The notes under the pieces were generated by a model that worked only from the letters and a program-made list of their open reading frames with translations, did not search any database and had not been told where the DNA came from. From Osmia lignaria lignaria (lineage: Eukaryota > Arthropoda > Insecta > Hymenoptera > Megachilidae), in contig NC_135033.1 in assembly GCF_051020975.1 (NCBI RefSeq), forward strand, positions 744,001 through 808,000: 64,000 nt of DNA, given 5' to 3'. Of the stretch, positions 42,001 through 56,740 are shown piece after piece. How positions within the stretch are numbered: the first letter of the stretch is position 1; each line of letters starts with the position of its first letter. The translations under genes and the position numbers were made by a program.

Positions 42001-45000
42001 TATCAAATGTACATGTAGTACTAATGATTTTGTTGTTAAGTGTACATTATATATCTAATGTAGATATAGTGCTAATGATATTGTTATTAAATGTACATTG
42101 ATCTGTGGGTAGAAATCAGTATATTACATTATATCTAATGTAGATATGGTAATAATAATATTATTATTAATTGTACATTACATATCGAATGTAGATATAG
42201 TACCAATGATATTGTTATTAAATGTACATTGATCTGTGGGAACGAATCCGTATACTCCAATATGTCGAATGTAGATATAGTACGAATGATATTGTTATGA
42301 AATGTACATTGATCTGTGGGAACGAATCAGTATATTACAATATATCGAATGTAGATATAGTACTAATGATATTGTTATGAAATGTACATTGATCTGTGGG
42401 AACGAATCAGTATACTACAATATATCGAATGTAGATATAGTACTAATGATATTGTTATGAAATGTACATTGATCTGTGGGAATGAATCTGTATATGACAT
42501 TATATCTAATGTATATATGGTAATAATGATTTTGTTGTTAAATGTACATTACATATCTAATGTAGACATAGTGCAAATGATATTGTTATTAAATGTACAT
42601 TGATCTGTGGGTAGCAATCAGTATATTGCAATATATCTATTGTAGATATGGTAATAATGATATTGTTATTGACCGTGCACTACATATCTAATGTAGATAT
42701 AGTACCAATGATATTGTTGTTAAATGTACATTGATCTGTGGGAATGAATCAGTATATTACATTATATCTATTGTAGATATGGTAATAATGAAATTGGTGC
42801 TAAATGCACGTACATTGATCTGTTGGAACGAATAAGTATATCACATTATATCAAATGTAGATATAGTACTAATGATATTGTTATTATATGTACATTGATC
42901 TGTGAGAAGTAACCATTATATTACATTATATCGAAAGTAGATATAGTGCTAATGATATTGTGATTAAATGTACATTGATCTGTGGGAATGAATCAGTATA
43001 TTACATTATATGAAATGTAGATATACTACTAATGATATTGTTATTAAATGTACAGTGATCTGTGGGATCGAATCAGTATATGTCATTATATCTAGTGTAG
43101 ATATGGTAATAATGACATTGGTACTAAATGTAGGTACGTTGATCTGTTGGGATGTATCACTATATGACATTATATCTAATGTAGGTACAGTAATAATGAA
43201 ATTGTTATTGAATGTACATTGATCTGTGGGAAGGGATCAGTATAATTCATAATATCGAATGTAGATATAGTAAGAATGATAATTGTTATTTAATGTACAT
43301 TGATCTGTGGGACGTAGTCACCACATTACATTATACCTAACGTAGATATAGTTATAACGATATTGCTATAATATGTACATTGATCTGTGGGAAGTAATCA
43401 GTATATTACATTATATCCAATGTAGATATAGTAATAATGATATTGTTATTAAATGTACATTGATCTGTGGGACGTAATCACCACAATACATTATACCTAA
43501 CGTAGATACAGTTATAACGATATTGCTATTAAATGTACATTGATCTGTGGGATGTAATCACTATATTTAATTATACCTAGTGCAGATATAGTAATATCGA
43601 TATTGCTATTATATGTACATTGATCTGTGGAAGGGGATCAGTATATTACATTATATCCAATGCAGATATAGTATGAATCATGTTATTAAATGTACATTGA
43701 TCTGTGGAAAGGAACCAGTATATTACATTATATCTAATGTAGATATAGTAATATTGATATTGTTATTAAATGTAGGTACCTTGTTCTGTGGGAAGGGATC
43801 AGTATATTACATTATATCCAATTTATCTAGAGCATGAATGATGCTGATATTAAATGGACAGCGATCTGTGGGATGTAGTCACTACATTACATTATACCTA
43901 ATGTAGTTATAGTAATAACGATTGTGCTATTATATGTACGTTGATCTGTCGGAAGGGACCAGTAGATTACATTATATCTAATGTGGATATAGTGATTATG
44001 ATATTGTTATTAAATGTATATTACATATCTAATGAAGATATAGTAATAACGATATTACTATTATATGTACACCGATCTGTGGGAAGGGATTAGTATATTA
44101 CATTGCCCCCGATGTAGATATCGTATGAATGATGCTGTTATTAAATGTACATTGATCTGTGGGTAGCAATCAGTATATGACATTATATCTAATGTAGATA
44201 TAGTAATAATGATATTGTTAATAATGTACATTGTTCGGTGGGAATGAATCTATATATTACATTGTATCGAATGTAGATATAGTGCTAATGATATTGTTAT
44301 TAAATGTACATTGATCTGTGGGTAGCAATCAGTATATTACATTATATCCCATGTAGATATAGTAACAAGATATTGTTATTAAATTTACATTGACCTGTGG
44401 GAATGAATCAGTATATTACGTTATATCAAATGTACATATAGCACTAATGATATTGTTATTATATGTACACTGATCTGTGGGATCGAATCAGTATATTACG
44501 TTATATCTAGTGTAGATATGGTAACAATCACATTGGTACTAAATGTAGGTACATAGATCTGTTGGAATGTATCACTATACGACATTATGTCTAATGTAGA
44601 TATAGTAATAATGATATTGTTATTAAATGTACATTGATCTGTGGGAATGAATCAGTATATTACATTATATCGAATGTAGATATAGTGCTAATGATATTGT
44701 TACTAAATGAACATTGACCTGTGGGTCGCAATCAGTATATTACATTATATCCATTGTAGATATTGCAATAATGACATTGGTACTAAATGTAGGTACATTG
44801 ATCTGCTGGAATGTATTACTATATGACATTATATCTAATGTAGATATAGTAATAATGATATTGCTATTAAATATACATCGATCTGTGGGAAGGAATCAGC
44901 ATATTACATTATATCTAATGTAGATATAGTACTAATGACAAGGTTTTTAAATGTATATTGATCTGTGGGGATGAATCAGTATATTACATTATATCGAATG

Positions 45001-45984
45001 TAGATATAGTACTAACGATACTGTTATTAAGTGTACATTGATCTGCGGGAATGAATCAGTATATTACATTATATCGTTTGTAGATATAGTAATAATGATA
45101 TTGATATTAAATGTACATTGATCTGTGGGAATCAATCAATATATTACATTATATCTAGTGTAGATATGATAATAATGACATTGGTACTAACGGTAGGTAC
45201 ATTGATCTGTTGGAATGTATCACTATATGACATTATATCTAATGTAGATATAGTAATAACGATATTGTTATTAATTGTACATTGATCTGTGGGAATGAGT
45301 CAGTATATTACATGATATCGAATGTAGATATAGTACTAATGATATTGTTATTAAATGTACATTGATCTGATGGAATGTATCTTCATATGACATTACATGT
45401 CGAATGTGGATATAGTACCAATGATATTGTCATTAAACGTACATTGATCTGCGGGAAGGAATCAGTATATTACATTATATCTAATGTAGATATGGTAATA
45501 ATGATATTGTCATTAAATGTACATTGATCTGTGGGAATGAATCTGTATATGACGTTATACCTAATGTAGATATGGTAATAATGATATTGTTATTAAATGT
45601 ACATTGATCTGTGGGAATGAATCTGTATATGACATTATATCTAATGTAGATATAGTAATAATGATATTGTTATTAAATGTACATTGTTCTGTGGGAATGA
45701 ATCAGTATATTACGTTATATCAAATGTACATATGGTACTAATGATATTGTTGTTAAATGTACATTACATATCTAATGTAAATATAGTAATAATGATATTG
45801 TTATTAAATGCACATTGATCTGTGGGAATGAATCAGTATATTACATTGTCTCTAATGTAGATATGGTAATAATGATATTGATATTAAATGTACATTACAT
45901 ATCTAATGTAGATATGGTAATAATTATATTGTCATTAAATGTACATTGATCTGTGGGAATGAATCTGTATATGACATTATACCT
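39036..45984 (+). repeat. 6949-bp higher-order unit, copy 1
   Basis: The sequence from about 39036 recurs at +6949 bp through the whole length. Checked pairs are 39061/46010, 40474/47423, 42382/49331, 43010/49959, 43613/50562 and 44714/51663. The unit includes an island of unusually diverged monomers (about 43200-44150) and several triplets of the AACGAATCAGTATA type near 42240-42470. Only a handful of single-base differences from copy 2 were noticed, such as GCATATCTAATG at 41389 against ACATATCTAATG, and GTAGGTATGG at 41561 against GTAGATATGG. The start point is where similarity rises above the monomer background. Confidence 0.9.
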
Positions 45985-48900
45985 AATGTAGATATAGTAC
46001 TAACGATACTGTTATTAAGTGTACATTGATCTGTGGGAATGAATCAGTATATTACTTTATATCGAAGGTAGATATAGTAATAATGATATTGATATTAAGT
46101 GTACATTGATCTGTGGGAATCAATCAATATATTACATTATATCTAGTGTAGATATGATAATAATGACATTGGTACTAACGGTAGGTACATTGATCTGTTG
46201 GAATGTATCACTATATGACATTATATCTAATGTAGATATAGTAATAACGATATTGTTATTAATTGTACATTGATCTGTGGGAATGAGTCAGTACATTACA
46301 TTATATCGAATGTAGATATAGTACTAATGATATTGTTATTAAATGTACATTGATCTGTTGGAATGTATCTTCATATGACATTACATGTCGAATGTGGATA
46401 TAGTTCCAATGATATTGTCATTAAACGTACATTGATCTGCGGGAAGGAATCAGTATATTACATTATATCTAATGTAGATATGGTAATAATGATATTGTCA
46501 TTAAATGTACATTGATCTGTGGGAATGAATCTGTATATGACGTTATACCTAATGTAGATATGGTAATAATGATATTGTTATTAAATGTACATTGATCTGT
46601 GGGAATGAATCTGTATATGACATTATATCTAATGTAGATATAGTAATAATGATATTGTTATTAAATGCACATTGTTTTGTGGGAATGAATCAGTATATTA
46701 CGTTATATCAAATGTACATATGGTACTAATGATTTTGTTGTTAAATGTACATTACATATCTAATGTAAATATAGTAATAATGATATTGTTATTAAATGCA
46801 CATTGATCTGTGGGAATGAATCAGTATATTACATTGTCTCTAATGTAGATATGGTAATAATGATATTGTCATTAAATGTACATTGATCTGTGGGAATGAA
46901 TCTGTATATGACATTATACCTAATGTAGATATGGTAATAATGATATTGTTATTAAATGTACATTGATCTGTGGGTAGCAATCAGTATATGACATTATATC
47001 GAATGTAGATATAGTACTAACGATACTGTTATTAAGTGTACATTGATCTGTGGGAATGAATCAGTATATTACATTATATCGTTTGTAGATATAGTAACAA
47101 TGATATTGTTATTAAATGCACATTGATCTGTGGGAATGAATCAGTATATTACATTGTCTCTAATGTAGATATGGTAATAATGATATTGTTATTAAATGTA
47201 CATTGATCTGTGGGTAGCAATCAGTATATTACATTATATCCCATGTAGATATGGTAATAATGACATTGGTACTAAATGTAGGTACATTGATCTGCTGGAA
47301 TGTATTACTATATGACATTATATCTAATGTAGATATAGTAATAATGATATTGCTATTAAATGTACATCGATCTGTGGGAAGGAATCAGCATATTACATTA
47401 TATCTAATGTAGATATAGTACTAATGACAAGGTTTTTAAATGTATATTGATCTGTGGGGATGAATCAGTATATTACATTATATCGTATGTGGATATAGTA
47501 CTAACGATACTGTTATTAAGTGTACATTGATCTGTGGGAATGAATCAGTATATTACATTGTATCGAATGTAGATATAGTAATAATGATATTGATATTAAG
47601 TGTACATTGATCTGTGGGAATCATTCAATATATTACATTATATCTAGTGTAGATATGATAATAATGACATTGGTACTAAATGTAGGTACATTGATCTGTT
47701 GGAATGGATCACTATATGACATTATATCTAATGTAGATATAGTAATAACGATATTGATATTAAATGTACATTGATCTGTGGGAATGAATCAGTATATTAC
47801 ATTATATCGAATGTAGATATAGTACTAATGATATTGTTATTAAATGTACATTGATCTGTTGGAATGTATCTTCATATGACATTACATGTCGAATGTGGAT
47901 ATAGTACCAATGATATTGTTATTAAATGTACATTGATCTGCGGGAAGGAATCAGTATATTACATTATATCTGATGTAGATATGGTAATAATGATATTGTC
48001 ATTAAATGTACATTGATCTGTGGGAATGAATCTGTATATGACATTATACCTAATGTAGATATTGTAATAATGATATTATTATTAAATGTACATTGATCTG
48101 TGGGAATGAATCAGTATATTACATTGTCTCTAATGTAGATATGGTAATAATGATATTGATATTGAATGTACATTGATCTGTGGGAATGAACCTGTATATG
48201 ACATTATATCTAATGTAGATATAGTAATAATGATATTGTTGTTGAATGTACATTGATCTGTGGGAATGAATCAGTATATTACGTTATATCAAATGTACAT
48301 ATGGTACTAATGATTTTGTTGTTGAATGTACATTACATATCTAATGTAGATATGGTAATAAAGATATTGTTATTAAATGTACATTGATCTGTTGGAATGT
48401 ATCTGCATATGACATTACATATCGAATGTGGATATAGTACCAATGATATTGTTATTAAATGTACATTGACCTGTGGGAAGGAATCAGTATATGACATTAT
48501 ACCTAATGTAGATATGGTAATAATGATATTGTTATTAAATGTACATTGATCTGTGGGAATGAACCTGTATATGACATTGTCTCTAATGTAGATATGGTAA
48601 TAATGATATTGATATGAAATGTACATTACATATCCAATGTAGGTATAGTACTAATGATATTGTTGTTATATGTACATAGATCTGTGGGAATGAATCAGTA
48701 TATCACATTATATGGAATGTACAAATAGTGCTATTGATATTGTTATTAAATGTACATTGATCTGTGGGTAGCAATCAGTATATGACATTATATCTAATGT
48801 AGATATAGTAATAATGATATTGTTAATAATGCACATTGATCTGTGGGAATGAATCTATAAATTACATTGTATCGAATGTAGATATAGTGCTAATGATATT

Positions 48901-51900
48901 GTTATTAAATGTACATTGACCTGCGGGAATGAATCAGTATGTTACGTTATATCAAATGTACATGTAGTACTAATGATTTTGTTGTTAAGTGTACATTATA
49001 TATCTAATGTAGATATAGTGCTAATGATATTGTTATTAAATGTACATTGATCTGTGGGTAGAAATCAGTATATTACATTATATCTAATGTAGATATGGTA
49101 ATAATAATATTATTATTAATTGTACATTACATATCGAATGTAGATATAGTACCAATGATATTGTTATTAAATGTACATTGATCTGTGGGAACGAATCCGT
49201 ATACTCCAATATGTCGAATGTAGATATAGTACGAATGATATTGTTATGAAATGTACATTGATCTGTGGGAACGAATCAGTATATTACAATATATCGAATG
49301 TAGATATAGTACTAATGATATTGTTATGAAATGTACATTGATCTGTGGGAACGAATCAGTATACTACAATATATCGAATGTAGATATAGTACTAATGATA
49401 TTGTTATGAAATGTACATTGATCTGTGGGAATGAATCTGTATATGACATTATATCTAATGTATATATGGTAATAATGATTTTGTTGTTAAATGTACATTA
49501 CATATCTAATGTAGACATAGTGCAAATGATATTGTTATTAAATGTACATTGATCTGTGGGTAGCAATCAGTATATTGCAATATATCTATTGTAGATATGG
49601 TAATAATGATATTGTTATTGACCGTGCACTACATATCTAATGTAGATATAGTACCAATGATATTGTTGTTAAATGTACATTGATCTGTGGGAATGAATCA
49701 GTATATTACATTATATCTATTGTAGATATGGTAATAATGAAATTGGTGCTAAATGCACGTACATTGATCTGTTGGAACGAATAAGTATATCACATTATAT
49801 CAAATGTAGATATAGTACTAATGATATTGTTATTATATGTACATTGATCTGTGAGAAGTAACCATTATATTACATTATATCGAAAGTAGATATAGTGCTA
49901 ATGATATTGTGATTAAATGTACATTGATCTGTGGGAATGAATCAGTATATTACATTATATGAAATGTAGATATACTACTAATGATATTGTTATTAAATGT
50001 ACAGTGATCTGTGGGATCGAATCAGTATATGTCATTATATCTAGTGTAGATATGGTAATAATGACATTGGTACTAAATGTAGGTACGTTGATCTGTTGGG
50101 ATGTATCACTATATGACATTATATCTAATGTAGGTACAGTAATAATGAAATTGTTATTGAATGTACATTGATCTGTGGGAAGGGATCAGTATAATTCATA
50201 ATATCGAATGTAGATATAGTAAGAATGATAATTGTTATTTAATGTACATTGATCTGTGGGACGTAGTCACCACATTACATTATACCTAACGTAGATATAG
50301 TTATAACGATATTGCTATAATATGTACATTGATCTGTGGGAAGTAATCAGTATATTACATTATATCCAATGTAGATATAGTAATAATGATATTGTTATTA
50401 AATGTACATTGATCTGTGGGACGTAATCACCACAATACATTATACCTAACGTAGATACAGTTATAACGATATTGCTATTAAATGTACATTGATCTGTGGG
50501 ATGTAATCACTATATTTAATTATACCTAGTGCAGATATAGTAATATCGATATTGCTATTATATGTACATTGATCTGTGGAAGGGGATCAGTATATTACAT
50601 TATATCCAATGCAGATATAGTATGAATCATGTTATTAAATGTACATTGATCTGTGGAAAGGAACCAGTATATTACATTATATCTAATGTAGATATAGTAA
50701 TATTGATATTGTTATTAAATGTAGGTACCTTGTTCTGTGGGAAGGGATCAGTATATTACATTATATCCAATTTATCTAGAGCATGAATGATGCTGATATT
50801 AAATGGACAGCGATCTGTGGGATGTAGTCACTACATTACATTATACCTAATGTAGTTATAGTAATAACGATTGTGCTATTATATGTACGTTGATCTGTCG
50901 GAAGGGACCAGTAGATTACATTATATCTAATGTGGATATAGTGATTATGATATTGTTATTAAATGTATATTACATATCTAATGAAGATATAGTAATAACG
51001 ATATTACTATTATATGTACACCGATCTGTGGGAAGGGATTAGTATATTACATTGCCCCCGATGTAGATATCGTATGAATGATGCTGTTATTAAATGTACA
51101 TTGATCTGTGGGTAGCAATCAGTATATGACATTATATCTAATGTAGATATAGTAATAATGATATTGTTAATAATGTACATTGTTCGGTGGGAATGAATCT
51201 ATATATTACATTGTATCGAATGTAGATATAGTGCTAATGATATTGTTATTAAATGTACATTGATCTGTGGGTAGCAATCAGTATATTACATTATATCCCA
51301 TGTAGATATAGTAACAAGATATTGTTATTAAATTTACATTGACCTGTGGGAATGAATCAGTATATTACGTTATATCAAATGTACATATAGCACTAATGAT
51401 ATTGTTATTATATGTACACTGATCTGTGGGATCGAATCAGTATATTACGTTATATCTAGTGTAGATATGGTAACAATCACATTGGTACTAAATGTAGGTA
51501 CATAGATCTGTTGGAATGTATCACTATACGACATTATGTCTAATGTAGATATAGTAATAATGATATTGTTATTAAATGTACATTGATCTGTGGGAATGAA
51601 TCAGTATATTACATTATATCGAATGTAGATATAGTGCTAATGATATTGTTACTAAATGAACATTGACCTGTGGGTCGCAATCAGTATATTACATTATATC
51701 CATTGTAGATATTGCAATAATGACATTGGTACTAAATGTAGGTACATTGATCTGCTGGAATGTATTACTATATGACATTATATCTAATGTAGATATAGTA
51801 ATAATGATATTGCTATTAAATATACATCGATCTGTGGGAAGGAATCAGCATATTACATTATATCTAATGTAGATATAGTACTAATGACAAGGTTTTTAAA

Positions 51901-52933
51901 TGTATATTGATCTGTGGGGATGAATCAGTATATTACATTATATCGAATGTAGATATAGTACTAACGATACTGTTATTAAGTGTACATTGATCTGCGGGAA
52001 TGAATCAGTATATTACATTATATCGTTTGTAGATATAGTAATAATGATATTGATATTAAATGTACATTGATCTGTGGGAATCAATCAATATATTACATTA
52101 TATCTAGTGTAGATATGATAATAATGACATTGGTACTAACGGTAGGTACATTGATCTGTTGGAATGTATCACTATATGACATTATATCTAATGTAGATAT
52201 AGTAATAACGATATTGTTATTAATTGTACATTGATCTGTGGGAATGAGTCAGTATATTACATGATATCGAATGTAGATATAGTACTAATGATATTGTTAT
52301 TAAATGTACATTGATCTGATGGAATGTATCTTCATATGACATTACATGTCGAATGTGGATATAGTACCAATGATATTGTCATTAAACGTACATTGATCTG
52401 CGGGAAGGAATCAGTATATTACATTATATCTAATGTAGATATGGTAATAATGATATTGTCATTAAATGTACATTGATCTGTGGGAATGAATCTGTATATG
52501 ACGTTATACCTAATGTAGATATGGTAATAATGATATTGTTATTAAATGTACATTGATCTGTGGGAATGAATCTGTATATGACATTATATCTAATGTAGAT
52601 ATAGTAATAATGATATTGTTATTAAATGTACATTGTTCTGTGGGAATGAATCAGTATATTACGTTATATCAAATGTACATATGGTACTAATGATATTGTT
52701 GTTAAATGTACATTACATATCTAATGTAAATATAGTAATAATGATATTGTTATTAAATGCACATTGATCTGTGGGAATGAATCAGTATATTACATTGTCT
52801 CTAATGTAGATATGGTAATAATGATATTGATATTAAATGTACATTACATATCTAATGTAGATATGGTAATAATTATATTGTCATTAAATGTACATTGATC
52901 TGTGGGAATGAATCTGTATATGACATTATACCT
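45985..52933 (+). repeat. 6949-bp higher-order unit, copy 2
   Basis: Second full copy, directly adjacent to copy 1 and in the same orientation. It shares the diverged-monomer island (about 50150-51100). It differs from copy 1 near 47490 (TATGTGGATATAG against TATGTAGATATAG), a change shared with copy 3. Copy 2 is therefore nearer to copy 3 at that site. Confidence 0.9.
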
Positions 52934-55900
52934 AATGTAGATATAGTACTAACGATACTGTTATTAAGTGTACATTGATCTGTGGGAATGAATCAGTATA
53001 TTACTTTATATCGAAGGTAGATATAGTAATAATGATATTGATATTAAGTGTACATTGATCTGTGGGAATCAATCAATATATTACATTATATCTAGTGTAG
53101 ATATGATAATAATGACATTGGTACTAACGGTAGGTACATTGATCTGTTGGAATGTATCACTATATGACATTATATCTAATGTAGATATAGTAATAACGAT
53201 ATTGTTATTAATTGTACATTGATCTGTGGGAATGAGTCAGTACATTACATTATATCGAATGTAGATATAGTACTAATGATATTGTTATTAAATGTACATT
53301 GATCTGTTGGAATGTATCTTCATATGACATTACATGTCGAATGTGGATATAGTTCCAATGATATTGTCATTAAACGTACATTGATCTGCGGGAAGGAATC
53401 AGTATATTACATTATATCTAATGTAGATATGGTAATAATGATATTGTCATTAAATGTACATTGATCTGTGGGAATGAATCTGTATATGACGTTATACCTA
53501 ATGTAGATATGGTAATAATGATATTGTTATTAAATGTACATTGATCTGTGGGAATGAATCTGTATATGACATTATATCTAATGTAGATATAGTAATAATG
53601 ATATTGTTATTAAATGCACATTGTTTTGTGGGAATGAATCAGTATATTACGTTATATCAAATGTACATATGGTACTAATGATTTTGTTGTTAAATGTACA
53701 TTACATATCTAATGTAAATATAGTAATAATGATATTGTTATTAAATGCACATTGATCTGTGGGAATGAATCAGTATATTACATTGTCTCTAATGTAGATA
53801 TGGTAATAATGATATTGTCATTAAATGTACATTGATCTGTGGGAATGAATCTGTATATGACATTATACCTAATGTAGATATGGTAATAATGATATTGTTA
53901 TTAAATGTACATTGATCTGTGGGTAGCAATCAGTATATGACATTATATCGAATGTAGATATAGTACTAACGATACTGTTATTAAGTGTACATTGATCTGT
54001 GGGAATGAATCAGTATATTACATTATATCGTTTGTAGATATAGTAACAATGATATTGTTATTAAATGCACATTGATCTGTGGGAATGAATCAGTATATTA
54101 CATTGTCTCTAATGTAGATATGGTAATAATGATATTGTTATTAAATGTACATTGATCTGTGGGTAGCAATCAGTATATTACATTATATCCCATGTAGATA
54201 TGGTAATAATGACATTGGTACTAAATGTAGGTACATTGATCTGCTGGAATGTATTACTATATGACATTATATCTAATGTAGATATAGTAATAATGATATT
54301 GCTATTAAATGTACATCGATCTGTGGGAAGGAATCAGCATATTACATTATATCTAATGTAGATATAGTACTAATGACAAGGTTTTTAAATGTATATTGAT
54401 CTGTGGGGATGAATCAGTATATTACATTATATCGTATGTGGATATAGTACTAACGATACTGTTATTAAGTGTACATTGATCTGTGGGAATGAATCAGTAT
54501 ATTACATTGTATCGAATGTAGATATAGTAATAATGATATTGATATTAAGTGTACATTGATCTGTGGGAATCATTCAATATATTACATTATATCTAGTGTA
54601 GATATGATAATAATGACATTGGTACTAAATGTAGGTACATTGATCTGTTGGAATGGATCACTATATGACATTATATCTAATGTAGATATAGTAATAACGA
54701 TATTGATATTAAATGTACATTGATCTGTGGGAATGAATCAGTATATTACATTATATCGAATGTAGATATAGTACTAATGATATTGTTATTAAATGTACAT
54801 TGATCTGTTGGAATGTATCTTCATATGACATTACATGTCGAATGTGGATATAGTACCAATGATATTGTTATTAAATGTACATTGATCTGCGGGAAGGAAT
54901 CAGTATATTACATTATATCTGATGTAGATATGGTAATAATGATATTGTCATTAAATGTACATTGATCTGTGGGAATGAATCTGTATATGACATTATACCT
55001 AATGTAGATATTGTAATAATGATATTATTATTAAATGTACATTGATCTGTGGGAATGAATCAGTATATTACATTGTCTCTAATGTAGATATGGTAATAAT
55101 GATATTGATATTGAATGTACATTGATCTGTGGGAATGAACCTGTATATGACATTATATCTAATGTAGATATAGTAATAATGATATTGTTGTTGAATGTAC
55201 ATTGATCTGTGGGAATGAATCAGTATATTACGTTATATCAAATGTACATATGGTACTAATGATTTTGTTGTTGAATGTACATTACATATCTAATGTAGAT
55301 ATGGTAATAAAGATATTGTTATTAAATGTACATTGATCTGTTGGAATGTATCTGCATATGACATTACATATCGAATGTGGATATAGTACCAATGATATTG
55401 TTATTAAATGTACATTGACCTGTGGGAAGGAATCAGTATATGACATTATACCTAATGTAGATATGGTAATAATGATATTGTTATTAAATGTACATTGATC
55501 TGTGGGAATGAACCTGTATATGACATTGTCTCTAATGTAGATATGGTAATAATGATATTGATATGAAATGTACATTACATATCCAATGTAGGTATAGTAC
55601 TAATGATATTGTTGTTATATGTACATAGATCTGTGGGAATGAATCAGTATATCACATTATATGGAATGTACAAATAGTGCTATTGATATTGTTATTAAAT
55701 GTACATTGATCTGTGGGTAGCAATCAGTATATGACATTATATCTAATGTAGATATAGTAATAATGATATTGTTAATAATGCACATTGATCTGTGGGAATG
55801 AATCTATAAATTACATTGTATCGAATGTAGATATAGTGCTAATGATATTGTTATTAAATGTACATTGACCTGCGGGAATGAATCAGTATGTTACGTTATA

Positions 55901-56509
55901 TCAAATGTACATGTAGTACTAATGATTTTGTTGTTAAGTGTACATTATATATCTAATGTAGATATAGTGCTAATGATATTGTTATTAAATGTACATTGAT
56001 CTGTGGGTAGAAATCAGTATATTACATTATATCTAATGTAGATATGGTAATAATAATATTATTATTAATTGTACATTACATATCGAATGTAGATATAGTA
56101 CCAATGATATTGTTATTAAATGTACATTGATCTGTGGGAACGAATCCGTATACTCCAATATATCGAATGTAGATATAGTACGAATGATATTGTTATGAAA
56201 TGTACATTGATCTGTGGGAACGAATCAGTATATTACAATATATCGAATGTAGATATAGTACTAATGATATTGTTATGAAATGTACATTGATCTGTGGGAA
56301 CGAATCAGTATACTACAATATATCGAATGTAGATATAGTACTAATGATATTGTTATGAAATGTACATTGATCTGTGGGAATGAATCTGTATATGACATTA
56401 TATCTAATGTATATATGGTAATAATGATTTTGTTGTTAAATGTACATTACATATCTAATGTAGACATAGTGCAAATGATATTGTTATTAAATGTACATTG
56501 ATCTGTGGG
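52934..56509 (+). repeat. 6949-bp higher-order unit, copy 3, truncated
   Basis: It follows copy 2 at the same 6949-bp offset (48333/55282, 49331/56280) but the match stops near 56509. There copy 2 continues with GTGGGTAGCAATCAGTATAT and this copy with GTGGGAATGAATCAGTATAT. The next 230 bp instead resemble 33680-33915. The diverged-monomer island is therefore absent from copy 3. Confidence 0.88.
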
Positions 56510-56740
56510 AATGAATCAGTATATTACATTATATCTATTGTAGATATGGTAATAATGAAATTGGTACTAAATGCACGTACATTGATCTGTTGGAACGAAT
56601 AAGTATATTACATTATATCAAATGTAGATATAGTACTAATGATATTGTTATTAAATGTACCTTGATCTGTGGGATTGTATCAGTATATTACATTATATCG
56701 AATGTAGATATAGTGCTAATGATATTGTTACTAAATGAAC

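Noticed and set aside
42382..42603. A 73-codon open frame repeated identically at 49331, 56280 and 62085, suggesting a conserved gene family
   Set aside because: It lies wholly in satellite monomers and is copied with the 6949-bp unit. The same monomers read in other frames give other fragments. There is no start context, domain or codon signature, so conservation reflects recent DNA duplication.
55282..55575. Minus-strand 97-codon open frame repeated at 32455, 48333 and 61167
   Set aside because: Repeat-derived. Its peptide is the translation of successive monomers, with no recognisable protein family.
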